In this document: in pieces, positions 9,409 through 19,411 of the stretch
Layout of the letters: every line of letters starts with the position of its first letter
Numbering within the stretch: position 1 is the stretch's first letter
Assembly: GCA_965248155.1 (NCBI GenBank)
Contig: CBDFIO010000002.1
Span: 1,674,001 to 1,738,000, forward strand
Length of the DNA: 64,000 bases
Origin: RFSX01 sp965248155
GTDB taxonomy: Bacteria > Bacteroidota > Bacteroidia > Chitinophagales > Saprospiraceae
Direction: 5' to 3'
Program-made: the position numbers and the translations under genes
Notes under the pieces: model-generated
Database searches by the model: none
What the model saw: only the letters and a program-made list of their open reading frames with translations
Told to the model about the DNA's origin: nothing

Positions 9409-9936
9409 ATGACTTTAGGCGATTTTTTTAGTTATCTGGATAACAATCCTTATTTCATTATATACTATTTCTGCGCCACTCCTTTTGCTGCATTTCTAGC
9501 TAATATGTTTGGAAAAGGCGAAGGACATCTGAATCCTTGGTGTATCTTTTACTCGGTACTTATTTATTTAGTTGCTATTCCTGGAGTGTTTTCTATCATC
9601 CTTAATCTCTATCATCTTTTATTTGAAAGACAGAGTATTTATGAAACACAAATTATTGCACAGATACTCCCTATCGTCAGTATGGTTTTCACGTTCTATA
9701 TTATCAAGAAAAATGTCGAATTCAAAGAGATTCCGGGTTTTGGAAAATTGGTCAATCTCCTGTCGACGATTGCAGGTATGATGGTAATTCTTTTTATTCT
9801 AGAAAAGATGCGCATTATCGTGTTTTCTTACATTCCGTTTATCTGGATCATCGGCTTACTTATCGTTCTATTCTTTGCGATCAGATTTGGAACCAAAAAC
9901 CTATTCGATCAGAGTAAAGCTGAAAAGCTCAGTTAA
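9409..9936 (+). CDS. Integral membrane protein of unknown function
   Basis: 175 residues with about four to five hydrophobic segments (around 17-32, 46-70, 84-99, 113-131 and 140-157) and a short charged C-terminus, so an inner-membrane protein. No family recognised. It begins 10 bp after odhB on the same strand and is probably cotranscribed with it, though nothing links its job to the TCA cycle. Confidence 0.75.
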   Translation: MTLGDFFSYLDNNPYFIIYYFCATPFAAFLANMFGKGEGHLNPWCIFYSVLIYLVAIPGVFSIILNLYHLLFERQSIYETQIIAQILPIVSMVFTFYIIKKNVEFKEIPGFGKLVNLLSTIAGMMVILFILEKMRIIVFSYIPFIWIIGLLIVLFFAIRFGTKNLFDQSKAEKLS

Positions 9937-9987
9937 GAATTACAACTATTAGGAATTTTCTTTAATTTATTGGAAAAACCTGAGCTT

Positions 9988-10311
9988 ATGTTCAATAAAT
10001 TTTCTCTTCTATTAATATTCGTTTGCTCTGTTCTTATCTATTCTTGTTCAACTGATGAAGATAAATTAGGTGTCAAGATTGTAAACCTTTCCGGACAGAA
10101 TCTAGAAATATATCAAACGCCTGATATACAAACAATAGACTTTGAATTTGTGGAATCTATTCCTGTAGGGTTTGATGGTGTCCTGGACAGAGCGTTCAAT
10201 TATAATACTGGAACTTTCCTGGAAGCCAGAACTGAAGATGAAATGCGATATGCAGAAATTTGGTTTTTTGAAGACCCAAGTGTGGATGTATTTGTGTGGA
10301 CGATTAATTAA
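9988..10311 (+). CDS. Small lipoprotein of unknown function
   Basis: 107 residues from the ATG at 9988, which places the signal peptide correctly (MFNKFSLLLIFVCSVLIYSC, lipobox LIYSC with the lipidated Cys20); an upstream TTG at 9970 would only add a charged tail. The mature part is short and acidic with a beta-rich look; no domain recognised. Its stop abuts the stop of the convergent MBL hydrolase gene with no gap. Confidence 0.75.
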   Translation: MFNKFSLLLIFVCSVLIYSCSTDEDKLGVKIVNLSGQNLEIYQTPDIQTIDFEFVESIPVGFDGVLDRAFNYNTGTFLEARTEDEMRYAEIWFFEDPSVDVFVWTIN

Positions 10312-10953
10312 TTATTCCGCTAATAAAAAAGGATTCGTCCTTTTCTCTTCTCCAATGCTTGTTTTTGGACCATGTCCCGGATAGACGACAACATCGTCCC
10401 CCAGTGGATAATATTTGGATTTGATGCTAGCAATTAAAGTGTCAAAGTTTCCTCCGGGTAAATCTGTCCGGCCTATACTCCCTTGAAAAAGTACGTCTCC
10501 GGCAATGAGTTGTCGACTCTCTTGATGGAAGAAGGAAATGCTGGCTGGAGAATGTCCGGGTGTAAATAGAATATCAAGCTTTGTCTGTCCAAATTCAAAA
10601 TTATCTCCCTCGTCCAAATATATCTCGATTTTGGGGCTTGTTTCATAAGGTATGCCATACATAGAAGCGACGCTGGCCATATTGTTGAGCACGGCTTCTT
10701 CACCTCGATGCGCTTCCAAGCTAAGACCATATCTTGAACTGACAAATGCATTGCCAAGAACATGGTCAATATGACAATGGGTATTGATAAGCCTGACAGG
10801 CTTTAGCTTGTTATTAGCTATGAATTCTAAAAGCGTTTCCTTTTCAACATCATTATTACATCCTGGATCAATAATGATACACTCGCCTGTCTCATCATAC
10901 AAAACATAAGTGTTTTCAAGAAAATCATTAAATGTAAAAATGGCTATCTGCAC
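10312..10953 (-). CDS. MBL-fold metallohydrolase (glyoxalase II-like)
   Basis: Metallo-beta-lactamase fold hydrolase of the glyoxalase II-like group, likely acting on a thioester or related small substrate in the cytoplasm; the exact substrate cannot be told. Metal-binding motif HCHIDH at 59-64, then TPGHSPASISF, the bridging Asp region AGDVLFQGSIGRTDLPGG and the C-terminal His in YPGHGPKTSIGEEK. At 213 residues it lacks the extra C-terminal domain of true glyoxalase II. A TACTTTTG element precedes it. Complete. Confidence 0.92.
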   Translation of the reverse strand: MQIAIFTFNDFLENTYVLYDETGECIIIDPGCNNDVEKETLLEFIANNKLKPVRLINTHCHIDHVLGNAFVSSRYGLSLEAHRGEEAVLNNMASVASMYGIPYETSPKIEIYLDEGDNFEFGQTKLDILFTPGHSPASISFFHQESRQLIAGDVLFQGSIGRTDLPGGNFDTLIASIKSKYYPLGDDVVVYPGHGPKTSIGEEKRTNPFLLAE

Positions 10954-10970
10954 TTGTTGAAATATGTATT

Positions 10971-10978
10971 CAAAAGTA
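10971..10978 (-). promoter_or_regulatory. Bacteroidota-type -7 element for the MBL hydrolase
   Basis: TACTTTTG on the minus strand, an exact TAnnTTTG match, 18 bp before the start codon. Confidence 0.5.
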
Positions 10979-11047
10979 ACATCTTTTCGGATAGGGAGTA
11001 GGTCTTTCTTAGGGGCCGTGGAAGAAGTTAAATGGGTCTCACAGATA

Positions 11048-11082
11048 GAAAAAAGGCCTTCCTCAGTTCGAGAAAGGCCTCA
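11048..11082 (-). terminator. Rho-independent terminator of the S74 gene
   Basis: On the minus strand an 11-bp stem with one mismatch (arms at 11071-11081 and 11054-11064, core AGGCC/GGCCT, loop GAACT) runs straight into six or more T residues, 25 bp beyond the stop of the endosialidase-chaperone gene. Confidence 0.8.
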
Positions 11083-11107
11083 ATTTATTCTTAAGATCTC
11101 AGCAAAT

Positions 11108-12772
11108 CTATTTCGCTAAAACCATCTTTTTAGTATCTATAATTTTACTGTCTACGATCAATGAATAGGTGTAATTACCATTAGCCAAATCTCTTGCTTC
11201 AAGATTGATTTGTCTTTTTCCTGATTCATTAATAGTAACGCTTTTCAATAGGCTTCCATTCACACTATAAATGCGAATCTCAGCAGATTGGAAATTTTCA
11301 GGTATCGCGTAAGTGATCATGGTTTCAGAACCATATGGATTTGGTACATTTTGACCTAAATAGGAATTGTTATCGCCGGTAAGTGTAACATCTTTAGAAT
11401 TACTGCTCTCAATTAATTGATCCAGTTTTTCCTTCAAAATCTCAACTTCCGTTCTCAACCCACTCAATTCTTCAACTTCTTGTTCTAGTTCTTCAATATG
11501 AGCTTGCTGCTCTTTTACTGAATTTACCAATACCCATGTCATGGCCGAATGGTCTATTTTTAAAAAGTTCTCAGTCTTTATCACATTTCCTTCTGCATCA
11601 TTCGTTTCATACGCTCTATCATGAACTAAATATGGAGCAATTTCTTGCAATTCCTGGGCAGAAACACTATAGTATTTTCTTTTTTCACTAATACCTGCCT
11701 TCCCATTAAAATTTTATGAAATTGGATTCAAATTATTGATAATTGAAAGTCCTTCGATGAAAGGATTAACATTCTCCTTCAGTCTCATATCTGAGGTTAA
11801 TAAAATACTATTTGCAGTGATATCCCCTAATGTTGTTATTGCATGTGAAGCAGGATCAATTCTTATAGGATCAACACTTCCGGCTGTTACATTCCTAACT
11901 ACGAAATGCTCTGTTGGGATTTGTCCTATTAACCAATTACCTGAAGAGTTTTTCAATCTTAAGAATGAACTACCATTCGTCCTTTCGTCAAGAATAATCA
12001 TATTAGAGGCTGTACCATCTGTACGTTTTATTTGAATGTTCCCGTCTAATACTACTAATGACTCAGCTTGGGCGGCATTGGCTGCTCCTACAATCATATT
12101 ATCAATAACATGCAGATTTGCATCAGGTGAAGAATTATTAACGCCTACTTCGCCACCAGTATCCACATATAATGAATTAGAGCTAGATCCAGGTCTTATT
12201 CTAAATGGCAAAGTCGATCCATTCGTAGCATCTCTTATAAAGAAATTGGTTTCGTTTCCAGCAAGATCCCAACTTTGGGGTGTGAATCCACTGGTTCCGT
12301 CTTGTTGTAACCTTATTGTAGGAGTATTCCCTGTTTTAATATCAATATCAGTTGCAGGAGTTGAAGTTCCTAAGCCGACATCTCCCTGAGAATCCACGAC
12401 AAGAGCATGCGTCCTGGCTCCAGCATAAATTCTGAAAACGTCTCTTGGTGCTGAGGCATCTTGAATTGTAAAATGCGAAGCGCCACCATTGGAAGAATCA
12501 TTGATTACAATTCTCCAATCATTGGCTGGAAATGAAGCCGAAGAACTGGTATCATCAAAATGAATACGTAAGTTGTTTTCTTTTAATCTTTGAGTATCAA
12601 ACCCAAATGATTCACTAGTTAGACAATCAAATCCCACACATAGGCTGCCAATAATTGAAACATCATCGTTGTGTACAACAGTCTTTAATGGAACATCTCT
12701 ATCGTCGATAATTTCTTGAGAAAAGAGGAATAATGGGCAAATAAGTAATAGTAATTGGTTTATAGTTTTCAT
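11108..12772 (-). pseudogene. Secreted tail-fibre-like protein with S74 chaperone and T9SS sorting domain, interrupted by a stop
   Basis: One open frame of 555 codons broken by a single TAA at 11714-11716. The first part has a signal peptide (MKTINQLLLLICPLFLFSQ) and repeated beta-strand blocks (GDVGLGTSTPATDIDI, GEVGVNNSSPDANL), then the endosialidase intramolecular chaperone motif TSDMRLKENVNPFIEGL. The same frame continues after the stop: NFNGKAGISEKRKYYSVSAQ, a coiled coil (QQAHIEELEQEVEEL) and a type A T9SS tail (NVPNPYGSETMITYAIPE). Family relatives read Tyr where the TAA is, so this looks like TAT or TAC changed to TAA. Predicted as a secreted, surface-linked trimer stalk. Whether the stop is real or a sequence error is open. 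A good terminator follows. Confidence 0.8.
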
Positions 12773-13068
12773 GATTTCACAGGTTTAGAAAGATCAATAT
12801 AGTGATTTTTCATGATTATCTTCTACGTTATTACTAGTGGTAATTGTTTAGACAACTGTCTTACATTTTATGGGGTCGGCACTAAAAGCTGTTATATTAT
12901 TAAATTTTATAATGTCTATAGATACAATATTACTAAGGTGCTTATAAATGCATTCAGATCATTTTATAATGTCGTTCAACACAGCTTTCTACTTTAGATT
13001 TCAAAATGCCCCCTCATTGAAAATATATTTTCCTTATCTTCCTAATTCGTTCTAAATAATGAATCGAT
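12773..13068. other. Divergent intergenic region, no gene seen
   Basis: About 296 bp of AT-rich sequence between two divergent genes. It holds a 61-codon open frame at 12812-12997 with no family resemblance, which I do not accept as a gene. No exact TAnnTTTG element faces either gene at a convincing distance. Confidence 0.5.
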
Positions 13069-16000
13069 TTGATAGTACGTCTTCTCATATTCACCTTATT
13101 AATATGCTCTATTGGTTCGTCAGCTTTCGCCCAGGCCATCAATACTGAATTTGGCAAGAACAGGGTTCAGTTTCATGATGATTTCAACAACTGGAATAAA
13201 TATGAAACTGAAAATTTTATTACCTATTGGTACGGCAAGTCAAGAAATATTGCCCAAGCAACAGTTCAACTTGCTGAATTGGATCACGATGAAATCCAAC
13301 GCCTTCTTGAGCATACCTTATCTGATAAAATTGAAATTATAGTTTATATAGATCTCAATGATTTCAAACAAAGCAATATCGGACTGGAAGAAGCCTTTAC
13401 CAATACGGCGGGAACAACAAAAATTGTAGGAACAAAAATGTTTGTCTATTTCGACGGAGATCACCTCAACCTTAGAAAACAAATCCGCCAAGGAATTACA
13501 AACGTTTATCTTAATTCTATCCTGTTTGGGTCCAGCTTGCAGGAAATTGTTCAAAACGCATTGCTATTGAATCTTCCCGAATGGTTTAGTGAAGGACTGA
13601 CAGCTTACGGTGCTAGTTCATGGGATTATGAAATTGATGATGAATTAAGAGATCTTCTAAGTCACAACGAAAAATATAAAGACTTTGAAAAATTAGCTAA
13701 AGATCATCCTCGTGTCGCTGGACATAGCATGTGGCATTTTTTATCTACCGTCCATGGACATAATAAAATAGCCAACCTTATCTATCTGACAAGGATCAAT
13801 CGGAAATTGGAAAATAGTTTTCTATTTATCATAGGGGACGAGTTTGAATTAATAAGAAAAGATTGGTTTAGTTTTTATAATAGCAATTTTAACTCTGAAA
13901 AAAACAGGTTTGAAAGCACAAGCTCCCTCGATCAAATAAAGTTAAAAAACATAAAAGGGGTTCCGGTAAGTCAAATTAAAATTAGCCCCAATGGTCAGTT
14001 TTTAGCATATCTGGTTAACGACCGGGGTAAGGAAAAGGTCTATCTGAGAAATCTCGAAACACAAGAAGAAAAATTGATATTTAAAAATGGTCACAAAAAC
14101 ATATTTCAGGAAAGTGACTATAATTATCCCTTATTGGCCTGGCATCCATCCCGTGGAGAAATTACTATCATTTACGAAAGGCGAGACATAAGCAAATTAA
14201 GGGTTATAAACGTTTCATCTGGAGAATATGAAGAGCAAGATCTAACTGAAAATTTTCAACGTGTCTATAGCGTGGCCTATCTAAACAACTCAGACTATAT
14301 TTTCACGGCTGCAGAAAATGGATATTCTGATTTATATATTTATAGAGCAAAAAATCGAAATCACAAAAAATTAACTGAAGATTACTTTGATGACCTGGAA
14401 GCATCTGTGATCAATTATGAAGGTGAAAGATCCATCTTGTTTAAGTCCAATCGGACAGATTTGAAAATTGAAAAAAGAAGAATTGATACCATCTTACCTA
14501 TACAACATTTTGATTTATATGTTCTAAAAGGAATAAGCAAAAACCAGGAACTTATCCAGCTGACCAGTACCAAGGAATATTCTGAAAGCCAGGCTCACCA
14601 TATAGGCCGAAACAAGATATTTTACCTAAAAGCTCAGTCTGGAATCCTGAACTCCTATATTCTTGACCTTAATAAGCACACAAGCTATCCTGTCTCTAAT
14701 CTTGAAAGAAATACGATAATTCATCATGCAACAAAGGGTTCCGAAGATTACTATTTTACTTATTATCATGATGGGAATTATAAGATTTTCAAAAAAGAAC
14801 TTACTCCTTTGGAGACGAGCTTACATGTGACGAATCTTGGTAAATCACAATATTTTTCTCAAGAAGAAAGTACGATCATCCCTTTTAAACCAAAAGAAGA
14901 AAAAACAAATCAGGTTAATATATCCGAAGGGATGAAGTTTCAAAGTCCTTTTGAAGATCCAAAAGGTTTGGAACCACTTGAACAACAAGGTGATGCGCTT
15001 GAGAGCTCTGATGTATTCAACAAATACTTTAAAGATTACTATTCAGGAAGTGTGCAGGATGGTAAGCGTGTTATAAAATACAATCCCGCAAGAGCGAATG
15101 CGGCAAGATTAAAATTTAGACTTGCAGATTTTACAACCAAATTGGATAATGAGGTTTTGTTTGAGGGTCTTGAAAGTTATACCGGCAACGATAAAGAGTT
15201 AACCAACACACCTGTAGGAATATTATTTAAAGGAACTATTAAAGACCTTTTTGAAGATTATCAAATTGAAGTAGGACTTAGAATTCCAACTACTTTCAAT
15301 GGGTATGAATATTTTGCTTTGTTTGACAACAACAAATACCTAATTGATAAAAGGATTGCTTTCTACAGGAAATCAGAAACCTTGGTGGTAGATCCCAATG
15401 TCTTTCCCGTTCAAAGAGAAAAGCGTCATACATTTCTCGGTCTCTACCGCCTTAAATATCCATTTGACATATATAGAAGTGTCAGGCTTACTGGCTCTCT
15501 TAGACTTGATAAGTATTACCAATTATCAACAGATCTGCCCTCATTTAATGAAGGATTCACAAATGAAAAGCGTCTGAGTATAAAAGCTGAATATGTGTTT
15601 GACAACAGTTTTGATGTTGGGATAAATATTAAAAACGGAAGCCGGTACAAGTTCTTTGCAGAGCTGATTAATCAATTTAATTTCGAATTATCCGATGGGT
15701 TTAATGTCGATCCAAGCACGGGTTTTACTGGCGTCTTTGGTGTAGATGCAAGACACTATTTTCCTTTATTCAAATTTGCAATACTAGCTTTACGTGCATC
15801 CGCTGCCACCTCAGTAGGATCTAACCGAATTGTTTATTATCTGGGAGGAATGGAGAATTGGGTTTTTTCGAAGTTTGATCAAAGTATCCCCTTGCCTCAG
15901 GGTGAATCCTTTTCTTACAAGGTTTTAGCACCTCACTTAAGAGGCTTTGATAATAACATCAGAAATGGAAATACTTTCGTTCTATCTAATTTGGAACTAA

Positions 16001-16341
16001 GAATTCCCGTGTTTAAATTTTTAGGATTAAAAACGAATAACCTTTCATTTTTAAGAAATTTTCAAGTTACGACCTTCTTTGATGCTGGTCTGGCATGGTA
16101 TGGTTTGGGTCCGGATTCTGAAGATAATCCACTTAACACAATCATCGTTGAGAGCCCACCGGACAATCCAGTAATCAGTTTAGAGGCCCGTTATTTTAGA
16201 GACCCTTTAGTATTGGGGTATGGATTTGGGTTTAGAAGTACAATACTGGGATATTTCTTAAAATTCGATTATGCCTGGGGTGTAGAAACAGGTATTGTCC
16301 AAGATCCGAAAATTTACTTTAGTATTGGAATGGATTTCTAA
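13069..16341 (+). CDS. Secreted protease-like/beta-propeller protein with C-terminal outer-membrane barrel
   Basis: 1090 residues. A signal peptide (VRLLIFTLLICSIGSSAFAQA) is followed by a peptidase-MA-like region (about 30-270) that keeps LPEWFSEGLTAYGA but lacks the HExxH zinc motif, a TolB/WD40-like propeller (about 290-600, KISPNGQFLAYLVND), and a C-terminal beta-barrel (about 700-1090, ending FSIGMDF with an aromatic last residue). It is probably an outer-membrane protein with a surface or periplasmic propeller. Called start is TTG 13069; an ATG at 13059 is one base out of frame, and removing one T from the run at 13068-13070 would give a perfect MNRLIVRLLIF signal peptide. It is 14 bp ahead of a peptide-binding lipoprotein gene, suggesting one operon with the transporter. 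Function unknown. Confidence 0.8.
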   Translation: MIVRLLIFTLLICSIGSSAFAQAINTEFGKNRVQFHDDFNNWNKYETENFITYWYGKSRNIAQATVQLAELDHDEIQRLLEHTLSDKIEIIVYIDLNDFKQSNIGLEEAFTNTAGTTKIVGTKMFVYFDGDHLNLRKQIRQGITNVYLNSILFGSSLQEIVQNALLLNLPEWFSEGLTAYGASSWDYEIDDELRDLLSHNEKYKDFEKLAKDHPRVAGHSMWHFLSTVHGHNKIANLIYLTRINRKLENSFLFIIGDEFELIRKDWFSFYNSNFNSEKNRFESTSSLDQIKLKNIKGVPVSQIKISPNGQFLAYLVNDRGKEKVYLRNLETQEEKLIFKNGHKNIFQESDYNYPLLAWHPSRGEITIIYERRDISKLRVINVSSGEYEEQDLTENFQRVYSVAYLNNSDYIFTAAENGYSDLYIYRAKNRNHKKLTEDYFDDLEASVINYEGERSILFKSNRTDLKIEKRRIDTILPIQHFDLYVLKGISKNQELIQLTSTKEYSESQAHHIGRNKIFYLKAQSGILNSYILDLNKHTSYPVSNLERNTIIHHATKGSEDYYFTYYHDGNYKIFKKELTPLETSLHVTNLGKSQYFSQEESTIIPFKPKEEKTNQVNISEGMKFQSPFEDPKGLEPLEQQGDALESSDVFNKYFKDYYSGSVQDGKRVIKYNPARANAARLKFRLADFTTKLDNEVLFEGLESYTGNDKELTNTPVGILFKGTIKDLFEDYQIEVGLRIPTTFNGYEYFALFDNNKYLIDKRIAFYRKSETLVVDPNVFPVQREKRHTFLGLYRLKYPFDIYRSVRLTGSLRLDKYYQLSTDLPSFNEGFTNEKRLSIKAEYVFDNSFDVGINIKNGSRYKFFAELINQFNFELSDGFNVDPSTGFTGVFGVDARHYFPLFKFAILALRASAATSVGSNRIVYYLGGMENWVFSKFDQSIPLPQGESFSYKVLAPHLRGFDNNIRNGNTFVLSNLELRIPVFKFLGLKTNNLSFLRNFQVTTFFDAGLAWYGLGPDSEDNPLNTIIVESPPDNPVISLEARYFRDPLVLGYGFGFRSTILGYFLKFDYAWGVETGIVQDPKIYFSIGMDF

Positions 16342-16355
16342 TCAAAAAGATAAAA

Positions 16356-18080
16356 ATGAAACTTAGACTTCTCGTATTGTCACTGATTACTTTGCTGTTC
16401 TTTTCATGTCAACCTGTTACACAAGAAACGAACGAACTTTCAGAAATTAATATTCGCCTTAATCGTGATCCACAACGAATTAACCCAATATATTCTCCCA
16501 CATCAGTAGGAAGAGAAGTTTTTCAATATATTTTCCTTCCTTTAGCTGACTTCCATCCGGATGACTTGACTTTACATCCGATCTTAATAGAATCCATACC
16601 TGAAGCATATACACCAGATCGAGAAAACACAGTAGCTTTTGATATAGCCTTTAAAGATGATGCACTCTGGTCCGATGGAACACCAGTTACAGCTTCAGAT
16701 TATATCTTCACACTGAAGGCAATAAAACATCCTCTTTGTAAAGCCTCAGCCTGGAAACAATACTTTGCATTCTTTCAACATGTTGAAGAGGATTCAAAAA
16801 GCAATAAAAAATTAACCGTATACCTTGATAAAGAATACATGTTGTCCAAAGAATTGGCACTTACAACATGTCTTATGCCTGAACATATTTATGACCCTGA
16901 AGGAATCTTGCGATCTTCAAGTTTATCAGAAATCAGTTCACTGGATCCTGCTTCTTTAGATAGCAGTCATGTGAAATTGTTTGAACATATAAATGGCGCC
17001 GCGAACGCAAAAACTGATGTTGTTCAGCTTGGTCCTTATAAAATGACGAGTTATGAAAGTGAGCAATATTTTGTTCTTGATAAAGTCGAAAACTACTGGG
17101 GAGTGAATTATCCGGACAACCCTTTTCTAAATGCGCATACCCGGCAATTGATATTCAAAATAGTACCTGATGAAATCACGGCCAGCACAATGGCCAAGGA
17201 AGGCAATTTTGATATTATGAGTTTTGCAACCAGCAAGGACTTTTTAGAATTAAAGAATGATGAAGATTTATCTGACTCCTGGAATTTTCATACCCCTCAA
17301 GTGATGATGTATTATTACTTGGCACTTAATAATTCTTCAGAATTCCTGTCAGATGTCAATATTAGAAAAGCCATTGCTTATATAACTGATGTTGATGACT
17401 TTATAAATAATATTGACGGGGGTTTAGGTGTTCGAACAGTGGGTCATTTTAATCCTACAAAATCCTATTACAACGATGCACTAACTCCAGTTCCTTATAA
17501 TTTAGACAAAGCCGAAGAATTATTGAATAATTCAGGATGGGCCGATAATAATGGCGATGGATACCTCGACAAAAACATTGATGGCATCAATAAGACACTT
17601 GAACTTGACTTATTAATTACAGGATCACAACTAAGCAAAACCATAGGTCTTTTGGTACAGCAGAGTGCTGAAAAATTAGGCGTAAAAATCAATATTACAC
17701 CGAAAAGTACATCCCTTATGAGAAAAGAAAATTTCTCAAGTTTGAATTATGATATGGCTGCACTTAGCATAGGTCAAGATGCTGCTCCCGATGACCCATA
17801 TTCCAAATGGCATAGTGATAACAGCCGACTAGGAGGCTCTAATTACTTCGCTTATCAAAATCCAAAGAGTGATAGTTTAATAGATCTTATTCGAAGAACA
17901 ACAGATGTAAATCAAAGACATCAACACTATCTCGAATTGCAAGAAATAATGTATAATGACCAACCTGTAATATGGTTATACTGTCCTTTGAAAAAAATCA
18001 TCATCAATAAAAAATTAGAAGCTTTAACTACATCTAAACGACCAGGTTACTTAGCCAACACATTTAAACTGGCAAATTAG
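16356..18080 (+). CDS. Peptide ABC transporter substrate-binding lipoprotein (SBP family 5)
   Basis: Binding component of a dipeptide/oligopeptide-type importer (DppA/OppA family). Lipoprotein signal with lipobox LFFSC (Cys18). Family 5 hallmarks: INIRLNRDPQRINPIYSP at the N-terminus, LWSDGTPVTASDYIFTLKA, and the periplasmic-binding core through VQQSAEKLGVKINI. 574 residues is a normal length. It lies between the secreted barrel protein gene and two permease genes, all on the plus strand with short gaps, so they form an operon. The true substrate is not predictable; peptides, or another small solute such as nickel, are possible. Confidence 0.9.
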   Translation: MKLRLLVLSLITLLFFSCQPVTQETNELSEINIRLNRDPQRINPIYSPTSVGREVFQYIFLPLADFHPDDLTLHPILIESIPEAYTPDRENTVAFDIAFKDDALWSDGTPVTASDYIFTLKAIKHPLCKASAWKQYFAFFQHVEEDSKSNKKLTVYLDKEYMLSKELALTTCLMPEHIYDPEGILRSSSLSEISSLDPASLDSSHVKLFEHINGAANAKTDVVQLGPYKMTSYESEQYFVLDKVENYWGVNYPDNPFLNAHTRQLIFKIVPDEITASTMAKEGNFDIMSFATSKDFLELKNDEDLSDSWNFHTPQVMMYYYLALNNSSEFLSDVNIRKAIAYITDVDDFINNIDGGLGVRTVGHFNPTKSYYNDALTPVPYNLDKAEELLNNSGWADNNGDGYLDKNIDGINKTLELDLLITGSQLSKTIGLLVQQSAEKLGVKINITPKSTSLMRKENFSSLNYDMAALSIGQDAAPDDPYSKWHSDNSRLGGSNYFAYQNPKSDSLIDLIRRTTDVNQRHQHYLELQEIMYNDQPVIWLYCPLKKIIINKKLEALTTSKRPGYLANTFKLAN

Positions 18081-18127
18081 ATCAAACTAAATATTTAGTT
18101 TGCTAACTTCATGATGAATACTATCAT

Positions 18128-19408
18128 GTGAGGAAATATCTAGGAATAAGAATATTACTTATTATCCCAACACTGTTCATTGTAAGTCTTGCGGGGTTTT
18201 ATCTCAGTAAAAATGTACCCCAAGACCCGGCTTTTTCCCTATTGAAAATGAGAGGCAGCCATGATGAGCAAATCGATTTTTCGTCTCAAAATTATAAAAA
18301 CACTTATGCCGAATTAAAATTGAATAAACCCTCTTTTTACTTTTCAATCATTCCACAGCATTATCCTTCAAACCTTAACCAATATCATCATCCTGTAGTT
18401 AGATCTTTTGTACAGCAAAACCTTAAAAGAGGCGTTTCATTTCATTCCATTGAATCTTTTTTGAAAGACTTTGAAACTTTGGGATTATCTGTTGATATGC
18501 TCAGTTTAGATGATCTCGAAACACAGCTAAGTGCTACGCCAGCACTCCTTGATAAGTTTAATCAATTGGATAAGACTGTATTTTTTCATTTACCAAAATT
18601 CGTTTGGTTTGGTCTGGACAATCAATATCATACCTGGATTATATCCCTATTTAGTGGGAATGGAGGACTTTCAATTGCTGATGGGAGAATGGCAATGTCA
18701 AAAGTAAAAACTGCTTTAAGTTGGACCTTAAGTATAACATTAGTAGAGTTGCTAATCAGTTTGTCCTTAGGAATATTGATTGGTGTTTTTCTTTCCAAAA
18801 ACCCGGAAGGAAAGCTTGAACATTTTCTTAGTCAAGCACTTTATGCCATTTATTCAATGCCTTTATTCTGGTTGGCAACTATACTGATTATCTTTTTTAC
18901 GACGAGTGAATATGGTCGCTTAACAAATATATTTCCTTCTATTGGGATCAATATTTATCCTGGAAAATCTACGATGACTCAGATATGGAATAATTTTCCA
19001 AAACTTATTCTTCCAATATTTTGTCTTTGTATTCATTCGCTGGCCTATCTTTCACGGTTTGTAAGACGGGGGATTCTAACCGAATTAGATAAAGATTATA
19101 TTTTAACAGCATATTCAAAAGGTCTAAATAAAAATCAAGTTATCTGGAGACATGCACTACCGAATGCATTGATGCCTTTCATTACCATATTGGGTTCGGT
19201 TATCCCTGGTGCATTTGCAAGTTCACTGGTCCTAGAGGTCATTTTTAATATTCCTGGTTTTGGAAGGTTGTTATACAGTTCAATTATTCTCGCGGATTGG
19301 AATGTTTGCTTTAGCATATTAATGATTATCGCTCTTGTAACTCTGATTAGTTTTTTACTTGTCGATATTCTTTATGCCGTATTTAATCCTAAAATTAGAT
19401 ACAGATAG
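18128..19408 (+). CDS. ABC transporter permease, DppB/OppB type
   Basis: Inner-membrane permease with the family's EAA loop (YILTAYSKGLNKNQVIWRHA) and C-terminal core (ILGSVIPGAFASSLVLEVIF). Starts at GTG 18128 (the overlapping ATG at 18126 is followed by TGA). At 426 residues it is about 100 longer than typical DppB: the periplasmic stretch between the first membrane segment (residues 6-27) and the second (about 195) is expanded and hydrophilic. Followed after 3 bp by the second permease gene. ATP-binding subunits are not encoded nearby. Confidence 0.9.
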   Translation: MRKYLGIRILLIIPTLFIVSLAGFYLSKNVPQDPAFSLLKMRGSHDEQIDFSSQNYKNTYAELKLNKPSFYFSIIPQHYPSNLNQYHHPVVRSFVQQNLKRGVSFHSIESFLKDFETLGLSVDMLSLDDLETQLSATPALLDKFNQLDKTVFFHLPKFVWFGLDNQYHTWIISLFSGNGGLSIADGRMAMSKVKTALSWTLSITLVELLISLSLGILIGVFLSKNPEGKLEHFLSQALYAIYSMPLFWLATILIIFFTTSEYGRLTNIFPSIGINIYPGKSTMTQIWNNFPKLILPIFCLCIHSLAYLSRFVRRGILTELDKDYILTAYSKGLNKNQVIWRHALPNALMPFITILGSVIPGAFASSLVLEVIFNIPGFGRLLYSSIILADWNVCFSILMIIALVTLISFLLVDILYAVFNPKIRYR

Positions 19409-19411
19409 GCT

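Noticed and set aside
12812..12997. 61-codon open frame in the divergent intergenic region
   Set aside because: No family, no upstream promoter element, low-complexity AT-rich coding; more likely chance.
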